Assembly (NCBI GenBank): GCA_029572955.1
Contig: JAKPQE010000140.1
Location: forward strand, 1 to 34,332
Origin: Pseudomonadota bacterium
Lineage (GTDB): Bacteria; Pseudomonadota; Alphaproteobacteria; Rhizobiales; JAKPQE01
Direction of reading: 5' to 3'
DNA: 34,332 nucleotides
The translations under genes were made by a program, and so were the position numbers. A model generated the notes under the pieces. It had not been told where the DNA came from. It made no database searches and worked only from the letters and a program-made list of their open reading frames with translations. Below are positions 1 through 8,415 of the stretch, one piece after another. Numbering within the stretch: the first letter of the stretch is position 1; every line of letters starts with the position of its first letter.

Positions 1-33
1 CGAACCCCACACCGACCCACGGAGACCAGACCC

Positions 34-288
34 ATGAAGACCATCACCGCCATCGCCGCCGCCGGCATCGTCGCCCTGACCTCGACCGTCGCCTTCTCCG
101 CGACGACCGTCGTGCGCACCCCCGGCCCGACCGACACGGACACGATCGTCTCCTTCTACGACGGCAAGGGCGGCAGCTCGGTGCACGTCAAGCAGATGGC
201 CGGCAAGCAGATGAACGATGTCGGCAGCTACTCGGGTTACGACGGCGTGACCGCCGCCGACTACCTCAAGGGCGACGCCAAGTTCTGA
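34..288 (+). CDS. small secreted protein of unknown function
   Basis: 84-residue protein that I do not recognise. Residues 1 to about 22 form a clear Sec signal peptide (Lys2, then an Ala/Val/Leu-rich core ending in AFSA), so the mature product is a roughly 60-residue periplasmic or secreted peptide. It has no cysteine and is rich in Gly, Asp, Thr and Tyr, which suggests a soluble polar protein. The ATG is preceded by an ACGGAGACC ribosome-binding site. No partner gene is visible: the upstream side lies outside the window and the next gene is convergent. Base composition matches the surroundings. It is real by signal peptide, RBS and codon use; function unknown. Confidence 0.7.
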   Translation: MKTITAIAAAGIVALTSTVAFSATTVVRTPGPTDTDTIVSFYDGKGGSSVHVKQMAGKQMNDVGSYSGYDGVTAADYLKGDAKF

Positions 289-545
289 TCGCGTCTCGGC
301 GCCAGCCGAAACGCTCCGATCCCTTCCGTGGGCATTGCGGCGAGCCGGTTCGCCGGCCGCCCGTGCCCGCGGGATGGGCCTCGGACCTCGCCGACCGCCA
401 AAGCAGCCGCGACGTCCGACCCTCCAGCGCAACGATCCCCTCCCACATCCCAGTCAAACCGATCGGCCGCCGCGAGCCCCCCTCCGGCGGCCTCGTTGCG
501 TTCGCCGCCCCGGTGCTTCGACGGGGAATGGCGCAGCCGTCCGGG
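289..545. other. intergenic gap between convergent genes, no gene seen
   Basis: GC-rich spacer between the small secreted gene and the 3' end of the histidine kinase gene. Overlapping open frames exist on both strands but have no RBS, signal or family resemblance. A short inverted repeat (CGGCGA/TCGCCG, near 343-360) is the only structure seen, without a T-run. Confidence 0.5.
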
Positions 546-1922
546 TCAGGCCGGGACGCGGACGGTGGCCCGGAGGCCGCCCTTCGGGCTTTCCGAAAGT
601 TCGATGTTGCCGCCATGGCCGCGGGCGATATCGCGGGCGATCGCCAGGCCGAGGCCGGTGCCGCCGGCGTCCTGATTGCGCGCCTCGTCGAGCCTCAGGA
701 ACGGCCGGAAGACGAGGTCGCGCTTGTCGGCGGGAATGCCCGGGCCGTCGTCGTCGATGACGATGGTCAGCCAGTCGGAGGCGTGGCGGGCTGAAATCTC
801 GATGTTCCTGCCGTAACGCACCGCATTGGCGACGAGGTTGGCAAGGCAGCGCTTGAAGGCGGCGGGCCGGAGCGTCGCGGCGTCGGGCCCCTCGAACGCG
901 ACCGTCACGGTCTCGGCGCCCTGACGCTCGGCGTCGCTCTTCAGCTCGTCGAGGAGGGCGGAAAGGCTCAGTTCCTCGGGCTGCTCGCCGCCGTCGCCGC
1001 GGCTGAAGGCGAGATAGGCCTCGAGCATGCGGGTCATCTCGTCGACGTCGCGGGCAAGCTCGGAGACGTCGGCCTTGCCTTCGAGCAGCGCGAGTTCCAG
1101 GCGGAAGCGGGTGAGGATGGTCCTCAGGTCGTGCGAGACGCCGGCGAGCATCGTCGTGCGCTGCTCGATCTGGCGCTCGATGCGGGCGCGCATCTGGATG
1201 AAGGCCTGGGCGGCGCGGCGCACCTCGCGCGCACCGGACGGGCGGAAATCGCCGATCGGCCGGCCCTTGCCGAAGCCCTCGGCGGCCTCGGCGAGGCGCT
1301 GGATCGGGCGGACCTGGTTGCGCAGGAAGATCATCGCCACGCCGATGAGGACGAGCGAGGTGCCGACCATCCAGACGAGGAAGATGTGGGAATTCGAGGC
1401 GTAGGTCTGGCTGCGCCGGGCAAAGACGCGCAGCACCCGGCCGTCGAGCTGGATGCGGATTTCGACGAGATTGGAGCGGCCGACGGTGTCGACCCAGAAC
1501 GGCTTGCCGATCTGGCGGGTGATTTCCTCCGAGAGGGTGCGGTCGAGCAGCGAGAAGAACGGCTTCGGGCCGGCCGGCGGCAGCGGGTCGGGCGGCAGGA
1601 TCGAGACGGTGAGGCCGAGGCGATCGCGGGCGATGCGGGTGATCGTCGTGTAGTCCTCGTCCTGCGGGTACTGCTCGACGACGTCGATGACGGCGGCGAT
1701 GTCCTGGGTGACGGCGGCCGAGAGGCGCCGCGTGACGGTCTGCCAGTGGCGCTCCATGAAGACGAAGGCGACGACCGACTGCAGGATGAACATCGGCGCG
1801 ACGATGATGATGAGGGCGCGGCCGAAGAGGCCCTTCGGCAGGCGGCGCGACAAGCCCCTCGCGAAGCGCCGCCAGAGGCCGCGGATCGCGCCGAATGCCT
1901 TGCTGATTTCGGCGAGGGCCAT
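546..1922 (-). CDS. two-component sensor histidine kinase (EnvZ-like)
   Basis: 458-residue inner-membrane sensor kinase. Order of parts: cytoplasmic N-terminus, transmembrane segment near 37-56, periplasmic sensor region about 57-178, second transmembrane segment near 180-200, HAMP linker, then the HisKA dimerisation helix with phospho-acceptor His264 in GVSHDLRT. The HATPase_c domain carries the N box (Asn366), the G1 box DDGPGIP (391-397) and the G2 box GGTGLGLAI (420-428). All catalytic motifs look intact. It starts 12 bp after the response regulator stop on the same strand, so the two should be a cognate pair transcribed together with the MarR gene upstream. The periplasmic signal is not identifiable from sequence. 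Confidence 0.93.
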   Translation of the reverse strand: MALAEISKAFGAIRGLWRRFARGLSRRLPKGLFGRALIIIVAPMFILQSVVAFVFMERHWQTVTRRLSAAVTQDIAAVIDVVEQYPQDEDYTTITRIARDRLGLTVSILPPDPLPPAGPKPFFSLLDRTLSEEITRQIGKPFWVDTVGRSNLVEIRIQLDGRVLRVFARRSQTYASNSHIFLVWMVGTSLVLIGVAMIFLRNQVRPIQRLAEAAEGFGKGRPIGDFRPSGAREVRRAAQAFIQMRARIERQIEQRTTMLAGVSHDLRTILTRFRLELALLEGKADVSELARDVDEMTRMLEAYLAFSRGDGGEQPEELSLSALLDELKSDAERQGAETVTVAFEGPDAATLRPAAFKRCLANLVANAVRYGRNIEISARHASDWLTIVIDDDGPGIPADKRDLVFRPFLRLDEARNQDAGGTGLGLAIARDIARGHGGNIELSESPKGGLRATVRVPA

Positions 1923-1934
1923 CGCGGGCGGCCG

Positions 1935-2669
1935 TCAGTCGGTGGCGAGACGGTAGCCGATGCCGCGGACCGTCTGCAGATAGATGGGATTGGCCGAGTC
2001 GGGCTCGATCTTGCGGCGCAGCCGGTTGATCTGGACGTCGATCGTGCGCTCGCCGAGGCCGCCGTCCTCGCCGGCGAGGTCGGCGCGCGCGATGGTCTCG
2101 CCGGGCCTGGCCGCGAAGGCGGCGAGCAGCTCGCGCTCGCGATCGGTCAGCCGGATCTGCTCGCCGCCGCGGCTGAGTTCGCCCCTGGCGAGGTTGAAGG
2201 TGAACGGGCCGAAGCGCACGTCGGGGCTCGCCGCGGCTTCCGGCCGCGCGCCGCGGCGCAGGATGGCGTTGATGCGCAGGAGCAGCTCGCGCGGCTCGAA
2301 GGGCTTGGGCAGATAGTCGTCGGCGCCGGCCTCGAGGCCGAGGATGCGGCTCTCCGATTCACTGCGGGCGGTGAGGATGAGGATCGGGATGTCCGAGCCG
2401 GCGCGCAGGCTCTTCGTCAGCTCGATGCCGTTCTCGCCCGGCATCATCACGTCGATGACGAGGAGATCGAAGGCGAGGCCCTCGAGGGTGCGGCGTGCCT
2501 CGGCGGCGTCGGCCGCGGCGGTGACGCGGAAGCCGTTGTCGCCGAGATAGCGCGCGAGCAGGCTGCGCAGCCGCGCGTCGTCGTCGATGACGAGGAGGTG
2601 GGCCGCCTCGTCGGGGGGCGGTGCTCCGGCGCCCTGTCGCTCTGCGGCACCCGAGGGAGCGGTGGTCAT
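1935..2669 (-). CDS. petR: OmpR-family response regulator, PetR-like
   Basis: 244-residue DNA-binding response regulator. The receiver domain (about 24-140) shows the acidic pocket Asp29/30/31, phospho-acceptor Asp73 in LLVIDVMMPG, Thr100 and Lys122. The C-terminal winged helix (about 150-240) ends in the typical RTVRGIGYRL pattern. I chose the ATG at 2669, which has an AAGGAC site upstream; an in-frame TTG 18 bp further out would add six residues. It lies between a MarR gene (37 bp upstream) and a histidine kinase gene (12 bp downstream). The MarR-OmpR pairing matches petP-petR, known from Rhodobacter capsulatus to be needed for cytochrome bc1 gene expression. The PetR name rests on this context and overall resemblance; the family call is secure. 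Confidence 0.88.
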   Translation of the reverse strand: MTTAPSGAAERQGAGAPPPDEAAHLLVIDDDARLRSLLARYLGDNGFRVTAAADAAEARRTLEGLAFDLLVIDVMMPGENGIELTKSLRAGSDIPILILTARSESESRILGLEAGADDYLPKPFEPRELLLRINAILRRGARPEAAASPDVRFGPFTFNLARGELSRGGEQIRLTDRERELLAAFAARPGETIARADLAGEDGGLGERTIDVQINRLRRKIEPDSANPIYLQTVRGIGYRLATD

Positions 2670-2706
2670 CGTCGGTGTCCTTCGCAAGTGTCGGATCGGG
2701 CGCGTC

Positions 2707-3246
2707 TCAGACCGGGTCGGTCAGCTGGTGGGCGATCAGTCGCGCCGCCTGCGGCCTATCCTCGGCATTGATCATGTCGGAAAGAAAGCGGGCGACGATC
2801 GCCTCGCCCTCCGGGCCGAGATCGCGGATCGCCGCCTCGATGCGCCGGGTCTGCGGCTCGGTCAGGCGGGCGGCGAGCTCGCGGCCCTTGCGCGTTGCGA
2901 ACAGCAGGCGCTGGCGGCGGTCGCGCGGGCCGGTGCGCTGCTCGATGAAGCCGGAATCGACGAGCTGCTTCAGGACGCGGCCGAGGCTCTGCTTGGTGAT
3001 CTTGAGGATGTCGAGAAGGTCGGTGACGCGGATGCCGGGGTTGCGGTCGACGAAATGCAGCACCCGGTGATGGGCGCGGCCGAAGCCGTAAGTCTCCAGA
3101 ACGGCGTCCGGATCGCCGACGAAGTCGCGATAGGCAAAGAACAAAAGCTCGATCAGCTCGACATGGGAACGCGGCCCCCCGGCGGCACCGTCGCTTCCCA
3201 CGAGGCGATCGGGCGCCAGCGAGGCTTTGAAATTTACGTCAGTCAT
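2707..3246 (-). CDS. petP: MarR-family transcriptional regulator, PetP-like
   Basis: 179-residue winged-helix regulator. The MarR core spans about 30-165; the recognition-helix region is near 82-105 (TDLLDILKITKQSLGRVLKQL), followed by the wing with a TGPRDRRQRLL-type sequence. The first gene of a minus-strand operon with petR and a histidine kinase. The AYRDF...GFGRAHHR N-terminal segment fits the PetP subgroup as I remember it. ATG at 3246. The start codon region carries an interrupted dyad GTCATATTGAC (3243-3253) that could be a self-binding site, though it is short. It is divergent from ilvE, so the 227-bp gap must contain both promoters. Confidence 0.87.
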   Translation of the reverse strand: MTDVNFKASLAPDRLVGSDGAAGGPRSHVELIELLFFAYRDFVGDPDAVLETYGFGRAHHRVLHFVDRNPGIRVTDLLDILKITKQSLGRVLKQLVDSGFIEQRTGPRDRRQRLLFATRKGRELAARLTEPQTRRIEAAIRDLGPEGEAIVARFLSDMINAEDRPQAARLIAHQLTDPV

Positions 3247-3473
3247 ATTGACATATTTCTGTTCGATCGTTACTGATTACCCCGGCTCGGCGAAAGGATC
3301 GTTCGTGCACGCCCCTCGGGGCTTGCCGGACCGACCGCAAAAGCCGACCGATTGGGCACGGCGAACATACCGGCAGTTTCGCCGCGACGCAAAAGATACC
3401 AACAAGACATGGCCGCACCGAGCGGCGACAACTGGCGCCCGACGGGGGCGCGAACCACACAAGGAGAAGGAAC

Positions 3474-4364
3474 ATGGCGGGCCTGCCTTTCGACCAGCGG
3501 GAAGGTTACATCTGGTATGACGGCGCCTTCGTGCCGTGGGCGGATGCCAAGCTCCATGTACTTTCGCACGGCCTGCATTACGGCTCCTGCGTGTTCGAGG
3601 GCGAGCGGGCCTATGGCGGCGAGATCTTCAAGCTCGACGAGCATACCCGGCGCCTGCACGAGTCGGCGCGGCTGCTCGGCTTCGACATTCCCTATTCGGT
3701 CGAGACCATCAACGACGCGTGCAACGAGCTGCTGGTCAAGCAGGGCTATCGCGACGCCTATGTCCGCCCGGTCGCCTGGCGCGGCAGCGAGATGATGGGT
3801 GTTTCGGCGCAGCAGAACACGATCCATTGCGCGATCGCGATCTGGGAGTGGCCGAGCTATTTCGATCCGGCGGAGCGGCTGAAGGGCATTCGTCTCGACA
3901 TGGCCGAATATCGCCGGCCGGACCCGAAGACGGCGCCGACCAAGTCGAAGGCGGCAGGTCTCTACATGATCTGCACGATCTCCAAGCACGCCGCCGAGCG
4001 CAAGGGCTATGCCGACGCGATGATGCTGGACTGGCGCGGCCAGGTGGCCGAATGCACCGGCGCCAACATCTTCTTCGTCAAGGACGGTGCGATCCATACG
4101 CCGAAGCCGGACTGCTTCCTCGACGGCATCACCCGTCGCACGGTGATCGACCTGGCCAAGCGGCGCGGCTTCGAACTCATCGAGCGGGCGATCATGCCGG
4201 AAGAGCTCGAGGGCTTCGAGCAGTGCTTCATCACCGGCACGGCGGCCGAGGTGACCCCGGTCTCCGAGATCGGCCCCTACAGGTTCGAGGTCGGCACCAT
4301 CACCAAGACGCTGATGGACGACTACATGACCGAGGTGCAGCCGAAGGCCGCCGCCGCGGAGTGA
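3474..4364 (+). CDS. ilvE: branched-chain amino acid aminotransferase
   Basis: 296-residue fold-type IV PLP enzyme that transfers the amino group between glutamate and the 2-keto acids of Leu, Ile and Val in the cytosol. Visible family features: the N-terminal HGLHYGSCVFEGERAY segment (32-47), the Schiff-base lysine Lys159 in TKSKAAGLY, the catalytic-site segment ECTGANIFF (193-201), and the phosphate-binding FITGTAAEVTPV (252-263). Length is normal for IlvE. Preceded by a strong AGGAGAAGGA site directly before the ATG. It is monocistronic: a rho-independent terminator follows within 30 bp. Divergent from petP. D-amino acid aminotransferase and ADC lyase share the fold, but the pattern here is IlvE. 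Confidence 0.93.
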   Translation: MAGLPFDQREGYIWYDGAFVPWADAKLHVLSHGLHYGSCVFEGERAYGGEIFKLDEHTRRLHESARLLGFDIPYSVETINDACNELLVKQGYRDAYVRPVAWRGSEMMGVSAQQNTIHCAIAIWEWPSYFDPAERLKGIRLDMAEYRRPDPKTAPTKSKAAGLYMICTISKHAAERKGYADAMMLDWRGQVAECTGANIFFVKDGAIHTPKPDCFLDGITRRTVIDLAKRRGFELIERAIMPEELEGFEQCFITGTAAEVTPVSEIGPYRFEVGTITKTLMDDYMTEVQPKAAAAE

Positions 4365-4390
4365 TCCGCAGCAGGGCAGACCGAACGAAT

Positions 4391-4427
4391 GCCGCCGCGG
4401 GCCGAAAGGTGCGCGGCGGTTTTCGTT
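4391..4427 (+). terminator. rho-independent terminator after ilvE
   Basis: Perfect 8-bp stem CCGCCGCG (4392-4399) / CGCGGCGG (4412-4419) with a 12-nt loop, followed by TTTTCGTTT. It sits 27 bp after the ilvE stop and just before the 3' end of the convergent B3/B4 gene. Confidence 0.85.
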
Positions 4428-4434
4428 TGCGGGG

Positions 4435-5166
4435 TCAGGGCAGGGCGAGGGTCGCCGTCGGGCGGGCGGCGTCGAGCCGGGTGACGGCGGCGCGGGCCTC
4501 GCAGAAGCGGGCGGCAAGGTCGAGGAGGTCGGCAACGGCCGCATCGAGATCGCCGTAGCCGTTGGCCTGCAGGGTGAGGACGACGCGCCGCGTCTCCGGG
4601 GTCACCAGCGAGCGCACGTCCTGGCGCCAGTTCCAGCGCCGGCACAGCACCTTCTCGGCGTCGGCATAGACGACCTCGCCGGGCTTCGGCGGGTCGTCCC
4701 TGTCGTCTCTGTCGACTCCGGCGCCTTCGCCGTCGCCGGCCATGTCCCTGAAACTGTCGTCGGCGCGGGCATAGCGAAAGGCGATATCACCGACGACCTT
4801 GTCGAGATCGTCGGCACCGAGCGGCAGCACATGGCTGAGCGAGACGGTGTTGTAGGCGTCGACGAAACTGTTGATGCGGGCCAGCTCGCGCTCGGCGAGG
4901 ACGTTCTTGACGAGGCGTTCGACCGATGAGCGATAGCTCGTCTTCTTGATGCCGAAGGCGCGATAGGCGCGGCGCCAGGCGGCGATCCCCGGAATGGCCG
5001 ACAGCTCCATGCCGGCATGTTCGGCGCGGCAGGCGGCCTCGCGTTCGGCGACGAGGGCATCGAGTTCGGCCGGCCGCTCGACCGGGTTGCGGCCGAGTTC
5101 GAAAACCACGGCGGCAAGGGCGAAGTCGGGAAAGGCGGGGGCGATTTCGGAGATGTCGATCTGCAT
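4435..5166 (-). CDS. free-standing B3/B4 (phenylalanyl-tRNA synthetase beta-like) domain protein
   Basis: 243-residue cytosolic protein resembling the B3/B4 editing-type domain of phenylalanyl-tRNA synthetase beta, found alone in many bacteria. Supporting segments are the conserved YRAFGIKKTSYRSSVERL (68-85) and INSFVDAYNTVSLSHVLPLGADDLD (98-122). In PheRS this domain binds or edits mischarged Tyr-tRNA; the free-standing versions have no settled function that I know of. An acidic, Gly/Asp-rich insert (about 139-163) interrupts the domain and is encoded by a locally repetitive stretch near 4680-4745. Monocistronic, ATG at 5166. Family call good, role unknown. Confidence 0.8.
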   Translation of the reverse strand: MQIDISEIAPAFPDFALAAVVFELGRNPVERPAELDALVAEREAACRAEHAGMELSAIPGIAAWRRAYRAFGIKKTSYRSSVERLVKNVLAERELARINSFVDAYNTVSLSHVLPLGADDLDKVVGDIAFRYARADDSFRDMAGDGEGAGVDRDDRDDPPKPGEVVYADAEKVLCRRWNWRQDVRSLVTPETRRVVLTLQANGYGDLDAAVADLLDLAARFCEARAAVTRLDAARPTATLALP

Positions 5167-5300
5167 TCCACCCGGTTAGCCGATTTGGCCGCGAACCTCC
5201 AGATCGAACGCGACTGTCGGCATCGCCGGCCGGTTGCGGATGTGCGAACGGGGGCCCGGCACCGGCGGGAGGTGCGCCGGGCCGGGGCAGGTGGCATGCG

Positions 5301-5744
5301 TCACTTCACCGTGATGTTGATGACCGGCGAGACGACCGGCGGGTTGTGCGGGATGTGGTTGAGGTCGCCCATCACGAGCTGAAGCGTGTGGGGCCCCGGC
5401 GACAGCTCGACCATCGTTTCGGTCTGGCCGCCACCGAAGTGGATGTGATGCTCGTCGGCCGGGAGGCTGTAGTCGAGTTCGCCGGCGCCGTCGGCGGTCT
5501 TGCCGAGCGCCGGCCGATCGATCAGCAGATGGTGGTGGCCGGTCTTTTCCTTCTCGACGCCGGCGGGGGCGACGCCCATGCCCGACAGGCCGAAAACGAC
5601 CTTGAGCGGGCTGGTGAGGACGGCACCATCCTCGATGTTGACGAAGTAGACCTTGGCGTCGGGGGGCGAGGGGGTCTCACCGGCGAAGGCGCCGCCGGCA
5701 CCGCCGATGACGAGGGCGGCGGCGATCAACAATCCGTGTCTCAT
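5301..5744 (-). CDS. secreted histidine-rich DUF4399 protein
   Basis: 147 residues with a clean signal peptide (1-21, cut after AFAG). The mature part matches the DUF4399 pattern: VYFVNIEDGAVLTSP (32-46), a GHHHLLID element (69-76), DEHHIHFGGGQTET (98-110) and a C-terminal LMGDL-type segment around HIPHNPPVVSP. Nine histidines cluster in these motifs (70-72, 99, 100, 102, 119, 130, 133), which suggests metal binding in the periplasm; that is inference. I placed the start at the ATG at 5744, behind AAAGGAAG, because the longer open frame upstream has no signal peptide in the right place. It is divergent from an ECF sigma/anti-sigma operon with only 81 bp between, so a shared control region is likely. 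Confidence 0.85.
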   Translation of the reverse strand: MRHGLLIAAALVIGGAGGAFAGETPSPPDAKVYFVNIEDGAVLTSPLKVVFGLSGMGVAPAGVEKEKTGHHHLLIDRPALGKTADGAGELDYSLPADEHHIHFGGGQTETMVELSPGPHTLQLVMGDLNHIPHNPPVVSPVINITVK

Positions 5745-5825
5745 GCATTTCTTCCTTTCTCGTGAGCTTCGGCCGCGACAAGCTGCGGCCGCAATCACAA
5801 CACCCGAGGGCAGGGATTTATTCGG

Positions 5826-6347
5826 ATGGCTTGGCGGAGATCCGCTGAGAGCGAGGTGAGGCATGGCCTCAAGGCCGTGTTCGCGCGGCTGTGGCGCTAT
5901 TGCCTGGTGCTGACCGGCAGCCGCGACCGCGCCGACGACCTTGCCCAGCTGGTCTGCGTCCGGGCGCTGGAGAAGGCCGCGCATTTCACGCCCGGCAGCC
6001 ATCTCGACCGCTGGCTCTTTCGCATGGCCCAGCGGGTCTGGTTCAACGAGCTGCGATCGGATGCCGTCCGGCGCGGTGGCGGCCTGGCCTCGGTCGACGA
6101 TGTCGACCTGCCGGATCACGGCGCCGACCCGGAAGCGAGCCTGATGGCACGCGAGGTGCTGCGCGAGGTGCTGACGCTACCGGAGGCGCAGCGCTTTGCC
6201 GTGGCGCTGGTTTATGTCGAGGGCTACAGCTACAAGGAGGCGGCCGAAATTCTCGATATTCCGATCGGGACGGTGATGAGCCGGCTGGCGGCGGCGCGCA
6301 CGCGGATCGCCGGACGGTTCGAACACGAAAGACGTGGCCTCGGATGA
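5826..6347 (+). CDS. ECF RNA polymerase sigma factor
   Basis: 173-residue extracytoplasmic-function sigma factor. Region 2 (about 15-80) includes LVLTGSRDRADDLAQLVCVRALE and the -10-melting part ending WLFRMAQRVWFNELR. Region 4 (about 115-165) contains the helix-turn-helix GYSYKEAAEILDIPIGTVMSRLAAAR that reads the -35 element. Its TGA overlaps the ATG of the anti-sigma gene (ATGA at 6344-6347), the standard coupling of a sigma factor with its membrane-bound inhibitor. A GAGGGCAGGGA purine block precedes the ATG. Divergent from the DUF4399 gene, which is a reasonable candidate target. Confidence 0.92.
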   Translation: MAWRRSAESEVRHGLKAVFARLWRYCLVLTGSRDRADDLAQLVCVRALEKAAHFTPGSHLDRWLFRMAQRVWFNELRSDAVRRGGGLASVDDVDLPDHGADPEASLMAREVLREVLTLPEAQRFAVALVYVEGYSYKEAAEILDIPIGTVMSRLAAARTRIAGRFEHERRGLG

Positions 6348-7096
6348 ACGGGACGCAGAGGTTCTCCGACGAAGAACTGGTCGCTTTTCTCGACGGGCAG
6401 GCCGAGCCCGAATCGGCGCGTGCGATCGAGCGGGCGCTTGCCACGGATGCCGATCTTGCCGCGCGGCTCAACGGGCTGCACATCGACATGGCCGGCATCA
6501 GGGAGGCTTTCGACGGGCTTTTGCCGCTGGCGCCGGCTTTCGACGAAAAGGTCGAAGGCCTCCTGCCGCCGGCCGGCGGCAGGAAGCGCCTGCCGATGGC
6601 CGTTGCCGCGACCGCCCTCATGTGCCTGATGGCCGGCGCCGGTGCCGGCTGGTTCGCCGGCACGCGGCAGGACGAGGGCTGGCAGTCTTTCGCTGCGACC
6701 TATCACAGCCTCTATGTCAACGACACGCTGGCCTCGGTCCATCAGCCGGATGCCGAAATCGCCGCCGATCTGGCACGCAGCTCGAAGGCGCTCGGCAGGG
6801 AGATCGGCGAAGGTGCGATCCGCCGGGTCGCCGGGCTCGATTTCCGGCGGGCCCAGATTCTGGGTTTCGGCGATCAGCCGCTGATCCAGCTCGCATTCCT
6901 GTCGAATGCCGGCGCGCCGGTGGCGCTTTGCATCACCCGCGCAGGGCCTGCTTCGCGGTCCGGAATCGAAATGAAGAGGCTGCGCGGGATGAGCGCGGCG
7001 TCCTGGATCAAGGGCGACTACGAATATCTGCTGATCGGCGGTCACGACGACGGGCTCATCGAGCGCGCCGCCGCGACCTTTGCCGAAAGCCTTTGA
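6344..7096 (+). CDS. membrane anti-sigma factor
   Basis: 250 residues. The cytosolic N-terminus (1 to about 83) has the anti-sigma pattern FSDEELVAFLDGQAEPESARAIERAL. It lacks the zinc-binding HxxxCxxC motif, so it belongs to the zinc-free class. One transmembrane helix (about 84-106, Ala/Met/Gly-rich) leads to a periplasmic domain of about 145 residues with one cysteine (Cys in ALCITRAG). Translationally coupled to the sigma gene by a 4-base overlap. It should hold the sigma factor at the membrane until a periplasmic signal releases it. The signal is not evident; the neighbouring histidine-rich secreted protein is a possible clue. Confidence 0.88.
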   Translation: MNGTQRFSDEELVAFLDGQAEPESARAIERALATDADLAARLNGLHIDMAGIREAFDGLLPLAPAFDEKVEGLLPPAGGRKRLPMAVAATALMCLMAGAGAGWFAGTRQDEGWQSFAATYHSLYVNDTLASVHQPDAEIAADLARSSKALGREIGEGAIRRVAGLDFRRAQILGFGDQPLIQLAFLSNAGAPVALCITRAGPASRSGIEMKRLRGMSAASWIKGDYEYLLIGGHDDGLIERAAATFAESL

Positions 7097-7132
7097 CCGA
7101 AAAGCCCCGTGCGCCGCCGCTGCCGCGGCAGG

Positions 7133-8221
7133 TCACGAGACCTGACGTTCGTTGCGCCAGCCGACGAAGATGACACTGGCCGACTTCTTCGACAGCGCGT
7201 CGAAGCGGGCGAGGGCCTGGGTGCGCATCTCGCGCGACAGGCGGCGCTTCCAGGGGCCGATCTCCAGCAATGCGGCGACGAGATCGCGCGACAGGCCATG
7301 GGCGCGCGCGGCGATGATGAAGGCGCGGGGGTCCGACGCGGTCATCCAGTGCAGCGCGTCCTCGAACGGTACGCCGGTGAGCATACCGAGGGCGCAGACC
7401 ACCTCGGCGAAGCGGTCGGCCTCGACGAGGCGGGCGACGACGTCGAGATTGAGGCCGCGCTCCACGGCAAGGGCCGAGACGCGCCGCCAGGCGTCGTCGA
7501 AATCGTACTGGGCGCGCCAGTAATCGCGCACGACCCGGTCGCGGGCGAGGTCGGCGGCCTCGTCGAGGCGCTTCAGGTCGTCCCTGCGATCCTGTTCGAC
7601 GAGGCGCGTGCGGACATTGGCGGCGGCCTTGTCGACGAGGACCTCGATGAAGCGCTCGGGCACATCGGTGCGCGCGCCGAGGTGGCGACGGAGCTCGTCG
7701 TCGTTGTCGGCCATCTGGATCAGCTCGGCAAAGCCGTTCTCGGAGAAGGCGGCGCCCTTGTTGGCGGCGAGCAGACGGCGCACCGCCTCGCCGCTGCGCG
7801 GCACCATGGCGTCGGTCACCGGGATCGACAGCGACCGCCGCCGGGCGATCGCGGCCAGATGCTCCTCGCCGCGCGTCTCGACGATCCAGACCAGATCGTC
7901 GTCGGAAAGGGCCGGCGAGGTACTGAGGATCGGTTCGGCCACCGCGATCTCGTCGCGGGCGAGGCGCACCAGCGTATTGCCGGGGGCACGCTCCAGACGG
8001 GCCAGCATTTCGGCGACCTGACGGCGGAACTCGACCTCGACGAGACCGGCGAGGCGGAACAGGACCGAGTCGTAGATGCCGAGTTGTTCGTCGGTGCAAG
8101 TGCTCGACGTCATGCTGAACAGTGCAGCGACGTTGAAGAGCAGCTCGCGGTGCCTTTCGGAACCGACTGTCTGGTCGAGATCCCTCTGGTCGACAAGCTC
8201 GGACGTGAAGTTCGAGATCAT
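7133..8221 (-). CDS. DUF2336 domain protein (paralogue 1)
   Basis: 362-residue all-helical cytosolic protein of the alphaproteobacterial DUF2336 family, function not established. Recognisable core: LVRLARDEIAVAEPILSTSPALSDDDLVWIVETRGEEHL followed by IARRRSLSIPVTDAMV and a GAAFSENGFAELIQMADNDDELRRHLGARTDVPE segment. I chose the ATG at 8221 (AGGG eight bases upstream) over a GTG 15 bp earlier whose RBS would lie too close. With that start it has exactly the same codon count as the second DUF2336 locus at 23326-24414, and the two align along their length. Convergent with the anti-sigma gene. Confidence 0.85.
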   Translation of the reverse strand: MISNFTSELVDQRDLDQTVGSERHRELLFNVAALFSMTSSTCTDEQLGIYDSVLFRLAGLVEVEFRRQVAEMLARLERAPGNTLVRLARDEIAVAEPILSTSPALSDDDLVWIVETRGEEHLAAIARRRSLSIPVTDAMVPRSGEAVRRLLAANKGAAFSENGFAELIQMADNDDELRRHLGARTDVPERFIEVLVDKAAANVRTRLVEQDRRDDLKRLDEAADLARDRVVRDYWRAQYDFDDAWRRVSALAVERGLNLDVVARLVEADRFAEVVCALGMLTGVPFEDALHWMTASDPRAFIIAARAHGLSRDLVAALLEIGPWKRRLSREMRTQALARFDALSKKSASVIFVGWRNERQVS

Positions 8222-8415
8222 GATATTACCCTGCACTCTCTAACGGCAGCCGGCCCCCCGGATGCGGCGTCAGACGGCAAGATAACAACGCCCCGTTTCG
8301 AAAGAAGTAATCCAGACGCTTGGATTTTACTTGAATTTAGCGCGATTTCCGAGACGACGACGGCCGCCGCGAGGGTGTCGCGACGGCCGCTACGGTCGGT
8401 CTCCTGCCGGTGTGC

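Noticed and set aside
1131-2771. 546-residue open frame on the plus strand
   Set aside because: Antisense shadow spanning parts of the histidine kinase and response regulator genes, both with intact motifs.
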